24,608 nucleotides of DNA from positions 1-24,608 of IMG/VR virus record IMGVR_UViG_3300044700_000088. One strand, given 5' to 3'. The notes under the pieces were generated by a model that saw only the letters and a list, made by a program, of their open reading frames with translations, was not told where the DNA came from and searched no databases. The DNA comes from a virus. The position numbers were made by a program, and so were the translations under genes. Within the stretch, counting starts at the first letter, position 1. Each line of letters starts with the position of its first letter. This document shows, in pieces, positions 16,001 to 22,733 of the stretch.

Positions 16001-19000
16001 TACCCAACTTACCTGTATATTTATTTGAGGGCTCTTCGTCGTACAGGTCTTGTATTAAACTAAAATGTCTTTGGTTTGAATCTTTAGAGAATCCACTTCC
16101 AGTACCAATAATTTCTCTGGGTAGCTTGACGCCATCAAATCCAACTTGGCGCATTGTTCCTTTTTCAAAACCTTTACCTGAAGATAGTCTTTGATGACCC
16201 AGGAACATAAGTTCTTCTGCCAGAGAAACTTGTCTGCCTATTGCTGGACTTAATCTTTTAACATCCTTTAAATATTTAGTTATAGTAGATGAAGCCACTT
16301 TGTCGTAATATAGCTTATTAATTGTAGCAGATCCTTTTGCAGAAAAAGTTCTTTGCAGTTCTGCATGTGCACCGTTAAGTGCAATTTTTAATTCATTCTT
16401 ATCGTAACCTAATCTTGTTCCTTGATCATAAAAAACGCCCATTGGGTGCAGGCCACGAGAATAAAGGTTCTGCATATCATTTGCAATCGATATTCCAGTT
16501 GGTACCACTTTTCCTTTTGCCTTGCCTTCAAGACCTTGATTTATTTCAGTTCCTTGATGTGTCATAAAGGCAGACAGGAATGGTCTTGTATTGTCTGGGT
16601 TATCATTTATTGCTTGAAGAATTGGAAGGGTTTCTGCATTTACTGATCCCGCTTTAACAATAAACTCTCCATTAGAAACCCTTGCAATAATTGAATCAGA
16701 TGTTCCAGTTCCTGGACCACTAACTGGGCCTCCTGTATTAAACTTCTTTGGCATTGTTGTTTCAATGCTATAAGGTGCACCAAATGTTTTAACTCCGAGG
16801 CCGCCTGCAATTTTATTAAGAAGCCCTCTTGTTCTTCCTGGACGAGCAAGCTCTTTCATATTTGACTTTCCTGCTCTGTCTACAACAGGCTGGCTTAGTA
16901 GTGGAACTGAAGTCAAAGCAATAGATCTTCCTTGCTGTCCTGCAATGTCTGTAGCAGCAGCTCCCATAGCAGCTTCAATTTGTGCATTCAATGCAATAAT
17001 TTTTGCTCTTGCTTGATCTATTGTTATTTTACTTGCTTGTAATTGAGCAACAATTTCTGCTGACTCAAGGGCTGCTCGTTGTGTTAGCTTTGTCATTTCT
17101 GGCAACAAAGCTTGATACGAAGCAGAAAGCTCGTGTGTAATTAATCCTGTTCTAGAAACTTCTGTTTTCAATGCTTTTATTTCTGTTTCTGATTGCATTG
17201 CAAGTGCGCCTGTCATTGCATGCCACTTAGCAGCTTCGGCTGCAACTACTCCAGTTGAAGCTTTTCCAATTCTTGTAAGACCCTGTACTTCTGGTAAATC
17301 TGCATTTGCATAAATCTGTGGGTTATTACCTATTGTCTGATTAACTCTTGGTGCTCCAGGTACCACTCCAAATATTGTTTGGCCAGTCTTTTGATCTGCC
17401 GTCATTCCGCCAACTGGGTTCATGTGAGACATTGATCTTGTATCTGTTGGACTTAGCATTGGGTGGTTTGGATTAACTACTCTTCCAGTGACACCGTTTA
17501 CAAAATTATTTAAAGCAGGAGCTACTGATATTGCCCCTGATTGCGCCTTAGATTGCAATACAGTAAACTCTGCTACCAATCCTTCAATTGCTGTTTTTAA
17601 TACTGTTGCTGCTTGTGCATCACTGTAAAATGTTTTTTCAACAAGGCTTCCTGCTTTTTGTGCAGCAAGAATTTCTGGAGTAAGCATCTTCCAGCCTTCT
17701 CCACCTTTAAACAAGGCTTTAAAGTGAGAAACTCCTTTTATAACGTAGCCGAAGAAGTTAGCGAGAACACCAGTCAACATAATAACTGGACCGATTACTG
17801 CGGTTAATCCCCCAGCAAAAGTTAAGATCTGCTTAATAGGCTTTGGAAGTTTGGTTGTAAAATCAATAATTCCGTCTACAACATTGATAAAGAATGTTTG
17901 TACCTTAAGGAACTCTTCTCCTATTCCAGCCAGGTCTGCCTTTAGCCCTTCTATTGCTCTTCTGTACTTTCCAGAAGCAGATTCTGTTACCATTGATAAT
18001 TCTCGGTCAGCAACATCGGCTAGCTCTTGAGAACTTGCTTTCATTAAATCCATTACCTGAAGAGTCTGACTTCCTTGCTTACCTAAGTTTGCAAACAAAG
18101 CATTAAGTCTAGAGAACTGGAACTTACCAAACAACTGCTCAATTGCCTGCTGCTTTTGTAATGGGTCTAGGTTATCTAGTGCGGCCTGAAGAGCCGTTAT
18201 TGTTCCTGTTAAGTTTCCAGCATTTTTTGTTACAATTCCACCGAGATCAATTCCCATTTCAAAAAACTTTTCTTTTGCTACTTTTGTAGGATTAATTAAA
18301 GATGCTAGTGCTGATTTAAGAGCATTGGCTCCTTCTGAAGCATTAATTCCACCTTCCTTCATTGCAGTTAAGTACAAGGCTAAGTCTTGTACGCTTCCGC
18401 CTAATCCTTGAATAACTGGACCAGCTTTTGGAATTGCTTCCACTAAGTCATTAAGAGTTGTTGATGTTTGGTTTTCAACTGAGTTAAGGAAGTTAATCGA
18501 CTCAGAAAGCTGATCAGTGTTTTGCTTAAATGTTGTTTGAATTGCCAGTGTAGCCTTCATGGCTTCTTGTCTATCTACTTCACCAAGAACCGCAAGTCTG
18601 CTTGTTTCTTTGACTGAAGACAAAAGCTCATCGCCTTCTTTACCTGTTGCTGCTATATCTGCTGCAAGTGTAATTGTATCTTTAAATGAAACTCCATAAG
18701 CTTTTGAAATTTCTTTAGCGGTTGCTGAAACTTCAGTTCTTATCTTAGATAATTCTGCTGATGATGTTGCTGCCACTCCGCCATAAACCTTTGTAAGTCT
18801 GACTAGCTCTGCGTCTGCCATTCTAAATGCATCTGCTGCTGCCTTACCAAATGCCGCTAAGGGTACTGTCAACCCTACTGTTAGCTGACGTCCTGCCCAT
18901 TGAGTATTCTTACCCCAGTTAATAAGTTGGACTCCGCCGTCTTGAACAACCTTATTTAATATCTGAAGCTCTTGTCTTGCTATGGCTGTTTTATTTTTTA

Positions 19001-19439
19001 TATTATCTAGGCCTTGTGGAACCTGTACGTTAAACTGCATAAGCCCTTGGGCGTTTTTACCCAAGGGTTGTATGATGGCATTTTGTAGTGCTACTTGTTG
19101 CTTAGCAAGATCTCTAACGATTCCGCCTGAAGTTTTTGTATGTTCTTGAAACGTTCTAAAGTAGTCTCTTAGCTTAAGCTTTCCGCCATCAAGACTCTTA
19201 CCAAACTTTTCAGTATCTGAAGTTAGTGTAACAAAGTGTGTAGAAAACTGTCCAGTTCTTCTCAAATTTTCTGAGAAGGATCTGTTCATTACCGCAACTT
19301 GATTTGCAAGCTTTGCGTCTGAAGCAATTAACTGAGCTTGTAGTTTAGATAGTGAGGCTGTGACCTTATTGACATCTGCAATAAGACCTGAAAAATCAGC
19401 ATTGGCAACTATATTAGTTACAATATTTTCATTAGCCAT
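13011..19439 (-). CDS. Tape measure protein, TP901 type
   Basis: A very long protein (2142 residues) that should set tail length and be ejected with the DNA. Residues about 205-400 match the TP901-like tape measure core (M-A-D-A-E-L-x-R-L-T-K-V-Y-G-G, then S-L-A-L-Y-L-T-A-M-K-E-G-G-I-N-type repeats). Hydrophobic segments lie at about 536-575 and 1300-1346, and a Gly/Met-rich stretch at about 1253-1280. Residues about 1680-1800 are a K/E/A-rich coiled coil. G-G-x-V-type motifs recur near 900, 1195-1230 and 2033. A region of about 210 residues (980-1190) does not look coiled and may be a separate domain. If fully helical at 1.5 angstroms per residue the tail would be near 320 nm. The GGAG of the upstream site lies 14 bases from the ATG, so coupling to the chaperone gene is likely. 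Confidence 0.95.
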   Translation of the reverse strand: MANENIVTNIVANADFSGLIADVNKVTASLSKLQAQLIASDAKLANQVAVMNRSFSENLRRTGQFSTHFVTLTSDTEKFGKSLDGGKLKLRDYFRTFQEHTKTSGGIVRDLAKQQVALQNAIIQPLGKNAQGLMQFNVQVPQGLDNIKNKTAIARQELQILNKVVQDGGVQLINWGKNTQWAGRQLTVGLTVPLAAFGKAAADAFRMADAELVRLTKVYGGVAATSSAELSKIRTEVSATAKEISKAYGVSFKDTITLAADIAATGKEGDELLSSVKETSRLAVLGEVDRQEAMKATLAIQTTFKQNTDQLSESINFLNSVENQTSTTLNDLVEAIPKAGPVIQGLGGSVQDLALYLTAMKEGGINASEGANALKSALASLINPTKVAKEKFFEMGIDLGGIVTKNAGNLTGTITALQAALDNLDPLQKQQAIEQLFGKFQFSRLNALFANLGKQGSQTLQVMDLMKASSQELADVADRELSMVTESASGKYRRAIEGLKADLAGIGEEFLKVQTFFINVVDGIIDFTTKLPKPIKQILTFAGGLTAVIGPVIMLTGVLANFFGYVIKGVSHFKALFKGGEGWKMLTPEILAAQKAGSLVEKTFYSDAQAATVLKTAIEGLVAEFTVLQSKAQSGAISVAPALNNFVNGVTGRVVNPNHPMLSPTDTRSMSHMNPVGGMTADQKTGQTIFGVVPGAPRVNQTIGNNPQIYANADLPEVQGLTRIGKASTGVVAAEAAKWHAMTGALAMQSETEIKALKTEVSRTGLITHELSASYQALLPEMTKLTQRAALESAEIVAQLQASKITIDQARAKIIALNAQIEAAMGAAATDIAGQQGRSIALTSVPLLSQPVVDRAGKSNMKELARPGRTRGLLNKIAGGLGVKTFGAPYSIETTMPKKFNTGGPVSGPGTGTSDSIIARVSNGEFIVKAGSVNAETLPILQAINDNPDNTRPFLSAFMTHQGTEINQGLEGKAKGKVVPTGISIANDMQNLYSRGLHPMGVFYDQGTRLGYDKNELKIALNGAHAELQRTFSAKGSATINKLYYDKVASSTITKYLKDVKRLSPAIGRQVSLAEELMFLGHQRLSSGKGFEKGTMRQVGFDGVKLPREIIGTGSGFSKDSNQRHFSLIQDLYDEEPSNKYTGKLGKGNTISQVFKTQKGHMGVARPISKMNFLMSMVKNKLSRAPLAPDPRSIALNQKWMRGHKDGGLVGYKNGGLVGGMDIPRFKNGGFLSGFKSQSSKGFVGQGMLNRPEGGGMGIGAQMGMMMGGSMLGQSIGGNVGTGVTMAANILPWLPLQKIMPLIGKLMTNLRTLSGIANIAGKAMGLLFRVGPVGAVVTAVGLAVFAYKKWRKEVEETQREHVMLNGITEKGAKEAGISYKNVANSIKDVREQFKLQQQQGISAYESMTGSGVQGLTLTIAQLKELKKTAKETMPELLGTFNSIDSSKVNDLAANLKAQFVSAGMSAQDATNKIYAIIEASNKAGAGLGAITSTGFTAITDKGSAASAIVKNLIDSLADIENVDPKAFASNIDTVISSLDAATAALVGTKDAQGNTIDESMAMTMQWEKLVKLGADYTQLGEKALANLKKERPELAAILKSTDTVAGMYAKWRVLLAGVNIDLKNITSEQAMGIAAYQQALSMAASASTSNENTTGALGKANEATGKLTTSIKEGEKAIKKYSNTEAGLNKARIKGYQDEIKAIRDRADAKKKALRDTVETENTELELQKLKLEAQAALARGDRDAYEAANIAIAQLTKETQLKKAEDKIDANAKKEEAKIQAILDADQAKKDAAAAAVTKAQNTGASATETLGEINSIKSLLAQLAIDKIENDKLKDPTKKAEGQKALDGRLQTIVATLEKSSDIVQQAFPEYVDSKTNKGKLGGGVTNVPGVGSFPNAPGEGNQAFAKLVSEISVGAKANFDKLGKDITGGANLKMVVEAMGGTVSKSKKIEQADVTAAIKANQGNSSIYLKDQTKDDGSLEEGVRNAIIAKYGFKDGDSFEFQGNTYNVKKKAWYNGKGNEAVLVKKWGGGPVVAGQTYGVNDRINALGVQEEGFIPFTPKVSGVVYPNADTMPKYNIASGQVTGMSGGANSSYNNNSYSINIALNGTNVTADDVMRRFKTEMALVHAKEGRSRLVGGQS

Positions 19440-19450
19440 TTATCTATACA

Positions 19451-20121
19451 TTACTCCTTTGAATAACCTAAACCAGCTCCGATTCCAAATCCTGCACTTG
19501 CTGCTAATGGACCTTGTAATGAAAGTATATCATCACCTGATGCATTAATACCTAATGCTTTTCTTTGAATATCTTCAAAGGTTTTTCCTTCTTGAACTTC
19601 TTCTTCGTCTTCATCAATATTTATTTCTATGCCTTTAAGTCCTGCTGCAAATTTTCTGTCTTCTGCTTTTTGCTTCTTAAAGGATTTCAATGTTTGTATT
19701 AGCTCTGGCATTGAAAGACTTTCTTCTAGTTCTTCATAATTCTTCCAGTTTCCTAAAAGAAATACTTCACCCTCTAAAGCGGCTAAATCTAGTTCTGACC
19801 AGCCAGAACCGCTGCCGCTAGTAGGTTTGGGTCATCCATCTTAATCCCACCGCATACTTCAAGGATGCGATTTATTGTGGGTACATCAAGTGCATCTTCT
19901 AATGCATCTCTATCTGCTACCAAATCTGGTAGTTGCTTTTTTAGTGCTACTGCTACTGCATCAATCAAAACATTTAGTGTTTCGGTTTCTGATGTTGAGT
20001 CTGCCGCACCCTGTAAAGCCTTCATAAAATCTCTAAGCTCTTTGATGCTTAGTGGCTTTAGCTTAACTGTTGAGCCGTCTTGCAGTGTAATCTCTTCTAC
20101 ACTATATACTGTATTTGCCAA
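19451..20121 (-). CDS. Tail assembly chaperone, frameshifted long form (G-T type)
   Basis: Translation begins at TTG 20121, reads 99 codons in the first frame and shifts back one base at CCCAAAC (19825-19831). It then continues to the stop at 19451-19453, giving about 223 residues. The minus-one frame opens with a TGA directly before the slip site and stays open to 19451, so no independent start is needed. The extension begins P-T-S-G-S-G-W-S-E-L and includes F-L-L-G-N-W-K-N-Y-E-E-L, a lysine-rich helix, an acidic patch (I-D-E-D-E-E-E) and a Gly-rich tail. This mirrors lambda gpG/gpGT: both forms fold or load the tape measure and tube proteins before tail assembly and are absent from the virion. 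An ATG at 19711 inside this frame is unlikely to be a true start. Confidence 0.85.
19779..19831 (-). promoter_or_regulatory. Programmed -1 frameshift signal
   Basis: In the minus strand the zero-frame codons read GAC CCA AAC, giving the canonical slippery heptamer C-CCA-AAC (19825-19831). Six bases later GCGGC (19814-19818) can pair with GCCGC (19779-19783). Inside that pairing GTTCTG (19804-19809) pairs perfectly with CAGAAC (19792-19797) across a six-base loop. The zero-frame stop TAG is at 19789-19791. The slip site falls at the upstream limit of the open minus-one frame. Confidence 0.85.
19789..20121 (-). CDS. Tail assembly chaperone, short form (G type)
   Basis: A 110-residue protein between the tube and tape measure genes. 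It begins with a short beta hairpin (V-E-E-I-T-L-Q-D-G-S-T-V-K-L), the typical opening of phage tail assembly chaperones, then K-P-L-S-I-K-E-L-R-D-F-M-K and helices to the end. It is the more abundant product; the shifted long form shares its first 99 residues. The start codon is TTG at 20121, chosen because GGAGG lies six bases upstream and no ATG fits. A promoter with an extended -10 (20149-20177) sits directly upstream, after the tube-gene terminator. Confidence 0.9.
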   Translation of the reverse strand: MANTVYSVEEITLQDGSTVKLKPLSIKELRDFMKALQGAADSTSETETLNVLIDAVAVALKKQLPDLVADRDALEDALDVPTINRILEVCGGIKMDDPNLLAAAVLAGQN

Positions 20122-20148
20122 TTTAATCCTCCTAGGATCGTCTTAATT

Positions 20149-20177
20149 ATTATAACATAAAGCATTTACCAGCACAA
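20149..20177 (-). promoter_or_regulatory. Extended -10 promoter for chaperone and tape measure
   Basis: TATAAT (20149-20154, minus strand) preceded by ATGT gives TGnTATAAT. The -35 at 17 bases is weak (TTGTGC, 20172-20177), as is usual for extended -10 promoters. The predicted start near 20142 leaves a leader of about 21 bases containing the GGAGG site. It lies just after the terminator of the tail tube gene. Confidence 0.6.
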
Positions 20178-20179
20178 CA

Positions 20180-20207
20180 ATAAAGCCCCCATTTCTGGGG
20201 GCTTTAT
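20180..20207 (-). terminator. Strong intrinsic terminator after tail tube gene
   Basis: A perfect 11-bp inverted repeat, ATAAAGCCCCC at 20180-20190 and GGGGGCTTTAT at 20197-20207, with a six-base loop. On the minus strand GGGGGC is followed by TTTATTGTTG. The hairpin is nearly symmetrical and could act on both strands, but only the leftward operon has a gene ending next to it (stop at 20222). Confidence 0.85.
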
Positions 20208-20221
20208 CTAGCTAAAATTAA

Positions 20222-20908
20222 TTAGGCTGTTGTCCAAGTACGGTCAATGATCTTTCCGTATTCTGAACCTGTGTAACCTGCGTCTGGAAGCAAACGGAAT
20301 GTTACTGGGAATGATGTTGGAGTATTACGTGCAAGTGAGAATTGTGACTGTTGTACAGACAATACACGACGTGCATAGTAAATACGCTCTGAGTTAGGCG
20401 TTACATCTGTTGGGGCTTGACCAACTGCTACTAGCTGACGCTCTGTTGGTGCAATACCAAGAGAACCTGCTTCAAGTCCAAGTGTTCTACCTGAATTTGT
20501 AAGAGTTGATTGTCCTTGTCCAAAGACTACTAGAACGTTCTCTAGTGTTCCTTCTGCCATTTCTGTTGCGATCATAACTTCCATCGCAGACTTAAATAGC
20601 TTTGCTGTATCAAGCAACTGGTCAACAGTTACTGAATCGTAAGTTGGGTTGTAAGTGATCTGAAGACCATTGTTTGTAAACCCTACGTTACGGTAAGCAT
20701 TGTCTGTTACAGCTTGTGCTGCGTCAAGAGTTGTACGATATGAAGCTGAAGATGAGAAAGCTGGAACTCCATCTTTCTTACCTGCTGCAGCTACCTTAGC
20801 GATACCTGGCTCTTGGTTTTCAACATAACCTGTTACAGTTGAATCTGAATTCGAGATGTAGAGCGGTGATGCTCCCACAAGAATATTTTTGGCTGAGTTA
20901 AATGCCAT
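20222..20908 (-). CDS. Major tail tube protein
   Basis: A 228-residue protein that forms the tail tube. It opens M-A-F-N-S-A-K-N-I-L-V-G-A-S-P-L-Y, a typical tail tube start, and has a beta-rich core (Q-I-T-Y-N-P-T-Y-D-S-V-T-V-D-Q), a helix (A-M-E-V-M-I-A-T-E-M-A-E-G) and a final strand segment F-P-V-T-F-R-L-L-P-D. It is the only tube gene, and no sheath gene follows, which supports a siphovirus. The ATG has GGAGGT eight bases upstream. Arginine is coded by CGT in nine of ten cases, unlike the AGA-rich fibre genes, a sign of selection for high expression. A strong terminator follows directly. Confidence 0.9.
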   Translation of the reverse strand: MAFNSAKNILVGASPLYISNSDSTVTGYVENQEPGIAKVAAAGKKDGVPAFSSSASYRTTLDAAQAVTDNAYRNVGFTNNGLQITYNPTYDSVTVDQLLDTAKLFKSAMEVMIATEMAEGTLENVLVVFGQGQSTLTNSGRTLGLEAGSLGIAPTERQLVAVGQAPTDVTPNSERIYYARRVLSVQQSQFSLARNTPTSFPVTFRLLPDAGYTGSEYGKIIDRTWTTA

Positions 20909-20994
20909 TGTGTCTTACCTCCTGTTTTAAAAATATATATATATTGTTAAACTTTTTTGAAATCTTGGCTGGCTAGGCCTTTCCTCTAAATCTA

Positions 20995-21023
20995 ATTTTA
21001 GTGTATAATGCCCTAAAAGGCAA
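20995..21023 (-). promoter_or_regulatory. Weak promoter candidate for tail tube gene
   Basis: The 116-base gap upstream of the tube gene holds TTGCCT (21018-21023) and TAAAAT (20995-21000), 17 bases apart on the minus strand, and an AT run (20929-20945) just before the GGAGGT site. It lacks the ATGn extension seen at the other promoters here. The gap is one of the largest in the window, which supports some control function. Confidence 0.3.
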
Positions 21024-21024
21024 A

Positions 21025-21537
21025 CTAGAGAAATCTGCCGTTTGAATCCACGTGCCTTGCGTATTTTACCTCAAGGACTACATCGGTTGATAGGAAGCCT
21101 GCTAGCTCCTCTGAAGGGGCTGTAGGGGATATGTCTGCAACAAATATGCTATAGAACTTAAACTTCTGAGATATGCCTGAATACAGGTTTGCGTCCCTTG
21201 CCGACTCATCCATTCTTCTATATAGATCCATCATTAAGTTTCTTATTTGATTAATCTCAGATACGTCTGTTGAGTATATTGTAAATAGAATTTGCTCACA
21301 GCATATTACCCAGTTGTCTTCGTAAGACATTCCTATCTTGTCATATACTATATGCTTCTTCCCGCTCAAAAACTGATTCATTTCTGGCTGTTGCTGTACT
21401 GGAATAATAGGAATTAGCTCTTCTCCTAAATTATCGCTGTAATAATCTGAAGCCTGAAATAAACTATTAGACTTTAATTGGCTCCACAGGTGCTTGCGTA
21501 GATCAAGCATTACATCATAATTATAATCCGTTGGCAT
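21025..21537 (-). CDS. Tail terminator protein
   Basis: The product has 170 residues from the ATG at 21537, chosen because GGAGG lies five bases upstream; a TTG at 21549 would start inside that ribosome-binding site. Position between the neck protein and the tube protein matches the tail terminator (Tc1, SPP1 gp17 or lambda gpU-like), which caps the tube and joins it to the head. The sequence fits: an N-terminal helix (D-L-R-K-H-L-W-S-Q-L-K), a central strand-helix part (Q-I-L-F-T-I-Y-S-T-D then N-Q-I-R-N-L-M-M-D-L-Y-R-R-M-D), and a closing strand (F-L-S-T-D-V-V-L-E-V-K-Y). It overlaps the end of the neck gene by 17 bases. Confidence 0.75.
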   Translation of the reverse strand: MPTDYNYDVMLDLRKHLWSQLKSNSLFQASDYYSDNLGEELIPIIPVQQQPEMNQFLSGKKHIVYDKIGMSYEDNWVICCEQILFTIYSTDVSEINQIRNLMMDLYRRMDESARDANLYSGISQKFKFYSIFVADISPTAPSEELAGFLSTDVVLEVKYARHVDSNGRFL

Positions 21538-22315
21538 CTGAACCTCCAAAAGCTGCTGCTAGTGCTGAGCCAGCCTGCAGATTTAATGTATTTGGTGAAA
21601 AAGAGTATTTAACTTTTTTAACATCTACTGGTAATTTCATTGCTTTGGTAATAGATGAATTAAATATTTGTTGAAATTTTGAATTCTTAATTGATAGGTT
21701 TACTAGGTTGCCAGTAAAGAATTGAGCATAGGCTATCTTGTACCTGCCAGTTGCCTTGCCGCCTCCTGGCTTTTTAACTGTTACAGGCATACCTTTAGGC
21801 ATTCTAATAACGACCCCATCCATCTCGAACACAAGTCTTTCTGCATTCTTAGGTCTTATTACTAATGGCATTCCAGCTTCCATGACGGAAGCTTTGTTTG
21901 TAAACACATGCCTTGCCTTACCAAAATTTGTTGGGACCATAGACTTAGAAGGTTTAAATTCAGAAGAGATCTTAAAAGAAAGGCCGTCAGTTCCTACTAC
22001 TTTTAAATCAAACAGTCTTGCTGAAGGTGTTCCAACCTTTTTCCATTCATAAACATGGTGTAATGTTTTAGGGTTTGTTCTGGACTGAGAGTCTACATAA
22101 TTTCCAAAGTCTTTTTTTATTTGATTAAATAGTATGCTTTGAAATTTTGATTGAAATTGTTTATTAGTTGTAACCTTTGAGATAACTGATGCCTGATAAT
22201 ATATAGCTGCTGATATTTGAGCAACTGTGCTATCCTGCAAAACTGCGCCTTTAGTTCCGCCCATGTTTTTTTGTAACCCACTGGCTGCTTTAACTAATAC
22301 GGCACTAGTATCCAA
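21521..22315 (-). CDS. Neck / head-tail joining protein
   Basis: A 264-residue protein in the place of the neck (Ne1, HK97 gp10-like) gene. The first 90 residues are helical (I-S-A-A-I-Y-Y-Q-A-S-V-I-S-K and Q-S-K-F-Q-S-I-L-F-N-Q-I-K-K-D-F-G-N-Y). A beta-rich part follows with H-V-Y-E-W-K-K-V-G-T-P-S-A-R-L-F and a basic strand pair near 175-200. HK97 gp10 proteins are shorter (about 130-150 residues), so this one is extended. The start is TTG at 22315 with GGAGA about ten bases upstream; it overlaps the head closure gene by 11 bases. The name rests mainly on gene order and partial resemblance. Confidence 0.6.
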   Translation of the reverse strand: MDTSAVLVKAASGLQKNMGGTKGAVLQDSTVAQISAAIYYQASVISKVTTNKQFQSKFQSILFNQIKKDFGNYVDSQSRTNPKTLHHVYEWKKVGTPSARLFDLKVVGTDGLSFKISSEFKPSKSMVPTNFGKARHVFTNKASVMEAGMPLVIRPKNAERLVFEMDGVVIRMPKGMPVTVKKPGGGKATGRYKIAYAQFFTGNLVNLSIKNSKFQQIFNSSITKAMKLPVDVKKVKYSFSPNTLNLQAGSALAAAFGGSDANGL

Positions 22316-22733
22316 TCGTCTGGTTCTCCGATCTCTTTACAGATGTGTTGTATCCTACGACTGTGCCAAATGGGTCTGTCATTGGTGTTGAACCCATTAC
22401 TTCAAAAACTGTTGGGGTGTCTGTAGGAAAATTTGCTTCAGCCCATATTGTGTTGCCTGATGAATCACATATGTTTGTAATCTTTTCACGCAGTGTAACT
22501 TTATCTGTTGTTCTTAATTGTAATATTTCATTATTAACGTATCGGCTTCCGATCACTTGCTTATCTCCTGTTACAGTAGATGCAGTGTTAGATATGGAAC
22601 CCTTTGCATGGCAGGCCATTGTTCTATCGTACTGCCACTCTCTTTTCAGGGCCCCAGTGTTTGGGTCTTGATAATCTACTTGTTTATAGACATCCATCTT
22701 CATGGTTAAAACTGAATCTATAATGTTAAACAT
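22305..22733 (-). CDS. Head closure protein
   Basis: A 142-residue beta-rich protein at the head closure position (Hc1, SPP1 gp16-like), which seals the portal complex and forms the docking ring for the tail. The order D-V-Y-K-Q-V-D-Y-Q-D-P-N-T-G-A, then R-E-W-Q-Y-D-R-T, then I-L-Q-L-R-T-T-D-K-V and a strand with V-F-E-V-M-G fits the small barrel of this family, whose members usually have 100-140 residues. The ATG at 22733 overlaps the TAA of the adaptor gene as TAATG. Its own stop lies inside the neck gene. Confidence 0.75.
   Translation of the reverse strand: MFNIIDSVLTMKMDVYKQVDYQDPNTGALKREWQYDRTMACHAKGSISNTASTVTGDKQVIGSRYVNNEILQLRTTDKVTLREKITNICDSSGNTIWAEANFPTDTPTVFEVMGSTPMTDPFGTVVGYNTSVKRSENQTIGY

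Noticed and set aside
16640-16849. Second minus-strand frame inside the tape measure gene
   Set aside because: It is nested out of frame in a well-supported gene, with no ribosome-binding site and low-complexity L/Q-rich sequence.
19451-19711. Independent 86-residue gene before the tape measure
   Set aside because: The frame continues upstream to the slip site CCCAAAC, there is no ribosome-binding site at the ATG, and the gene order matches the frameshifted tail chaperone.
20929-20945. TA dinucleotide run as a mobile-element or origin signal
   Set aside because: A single short AT run before a ribosome-binding site, with no inverted repeats, iterons or target duplication.
21003-21008. TATAAT on the plus strand in the tube-gene gap
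   Set aside because: It lacks the spaced TG extension and a -35, and no plus-strand gene follows.
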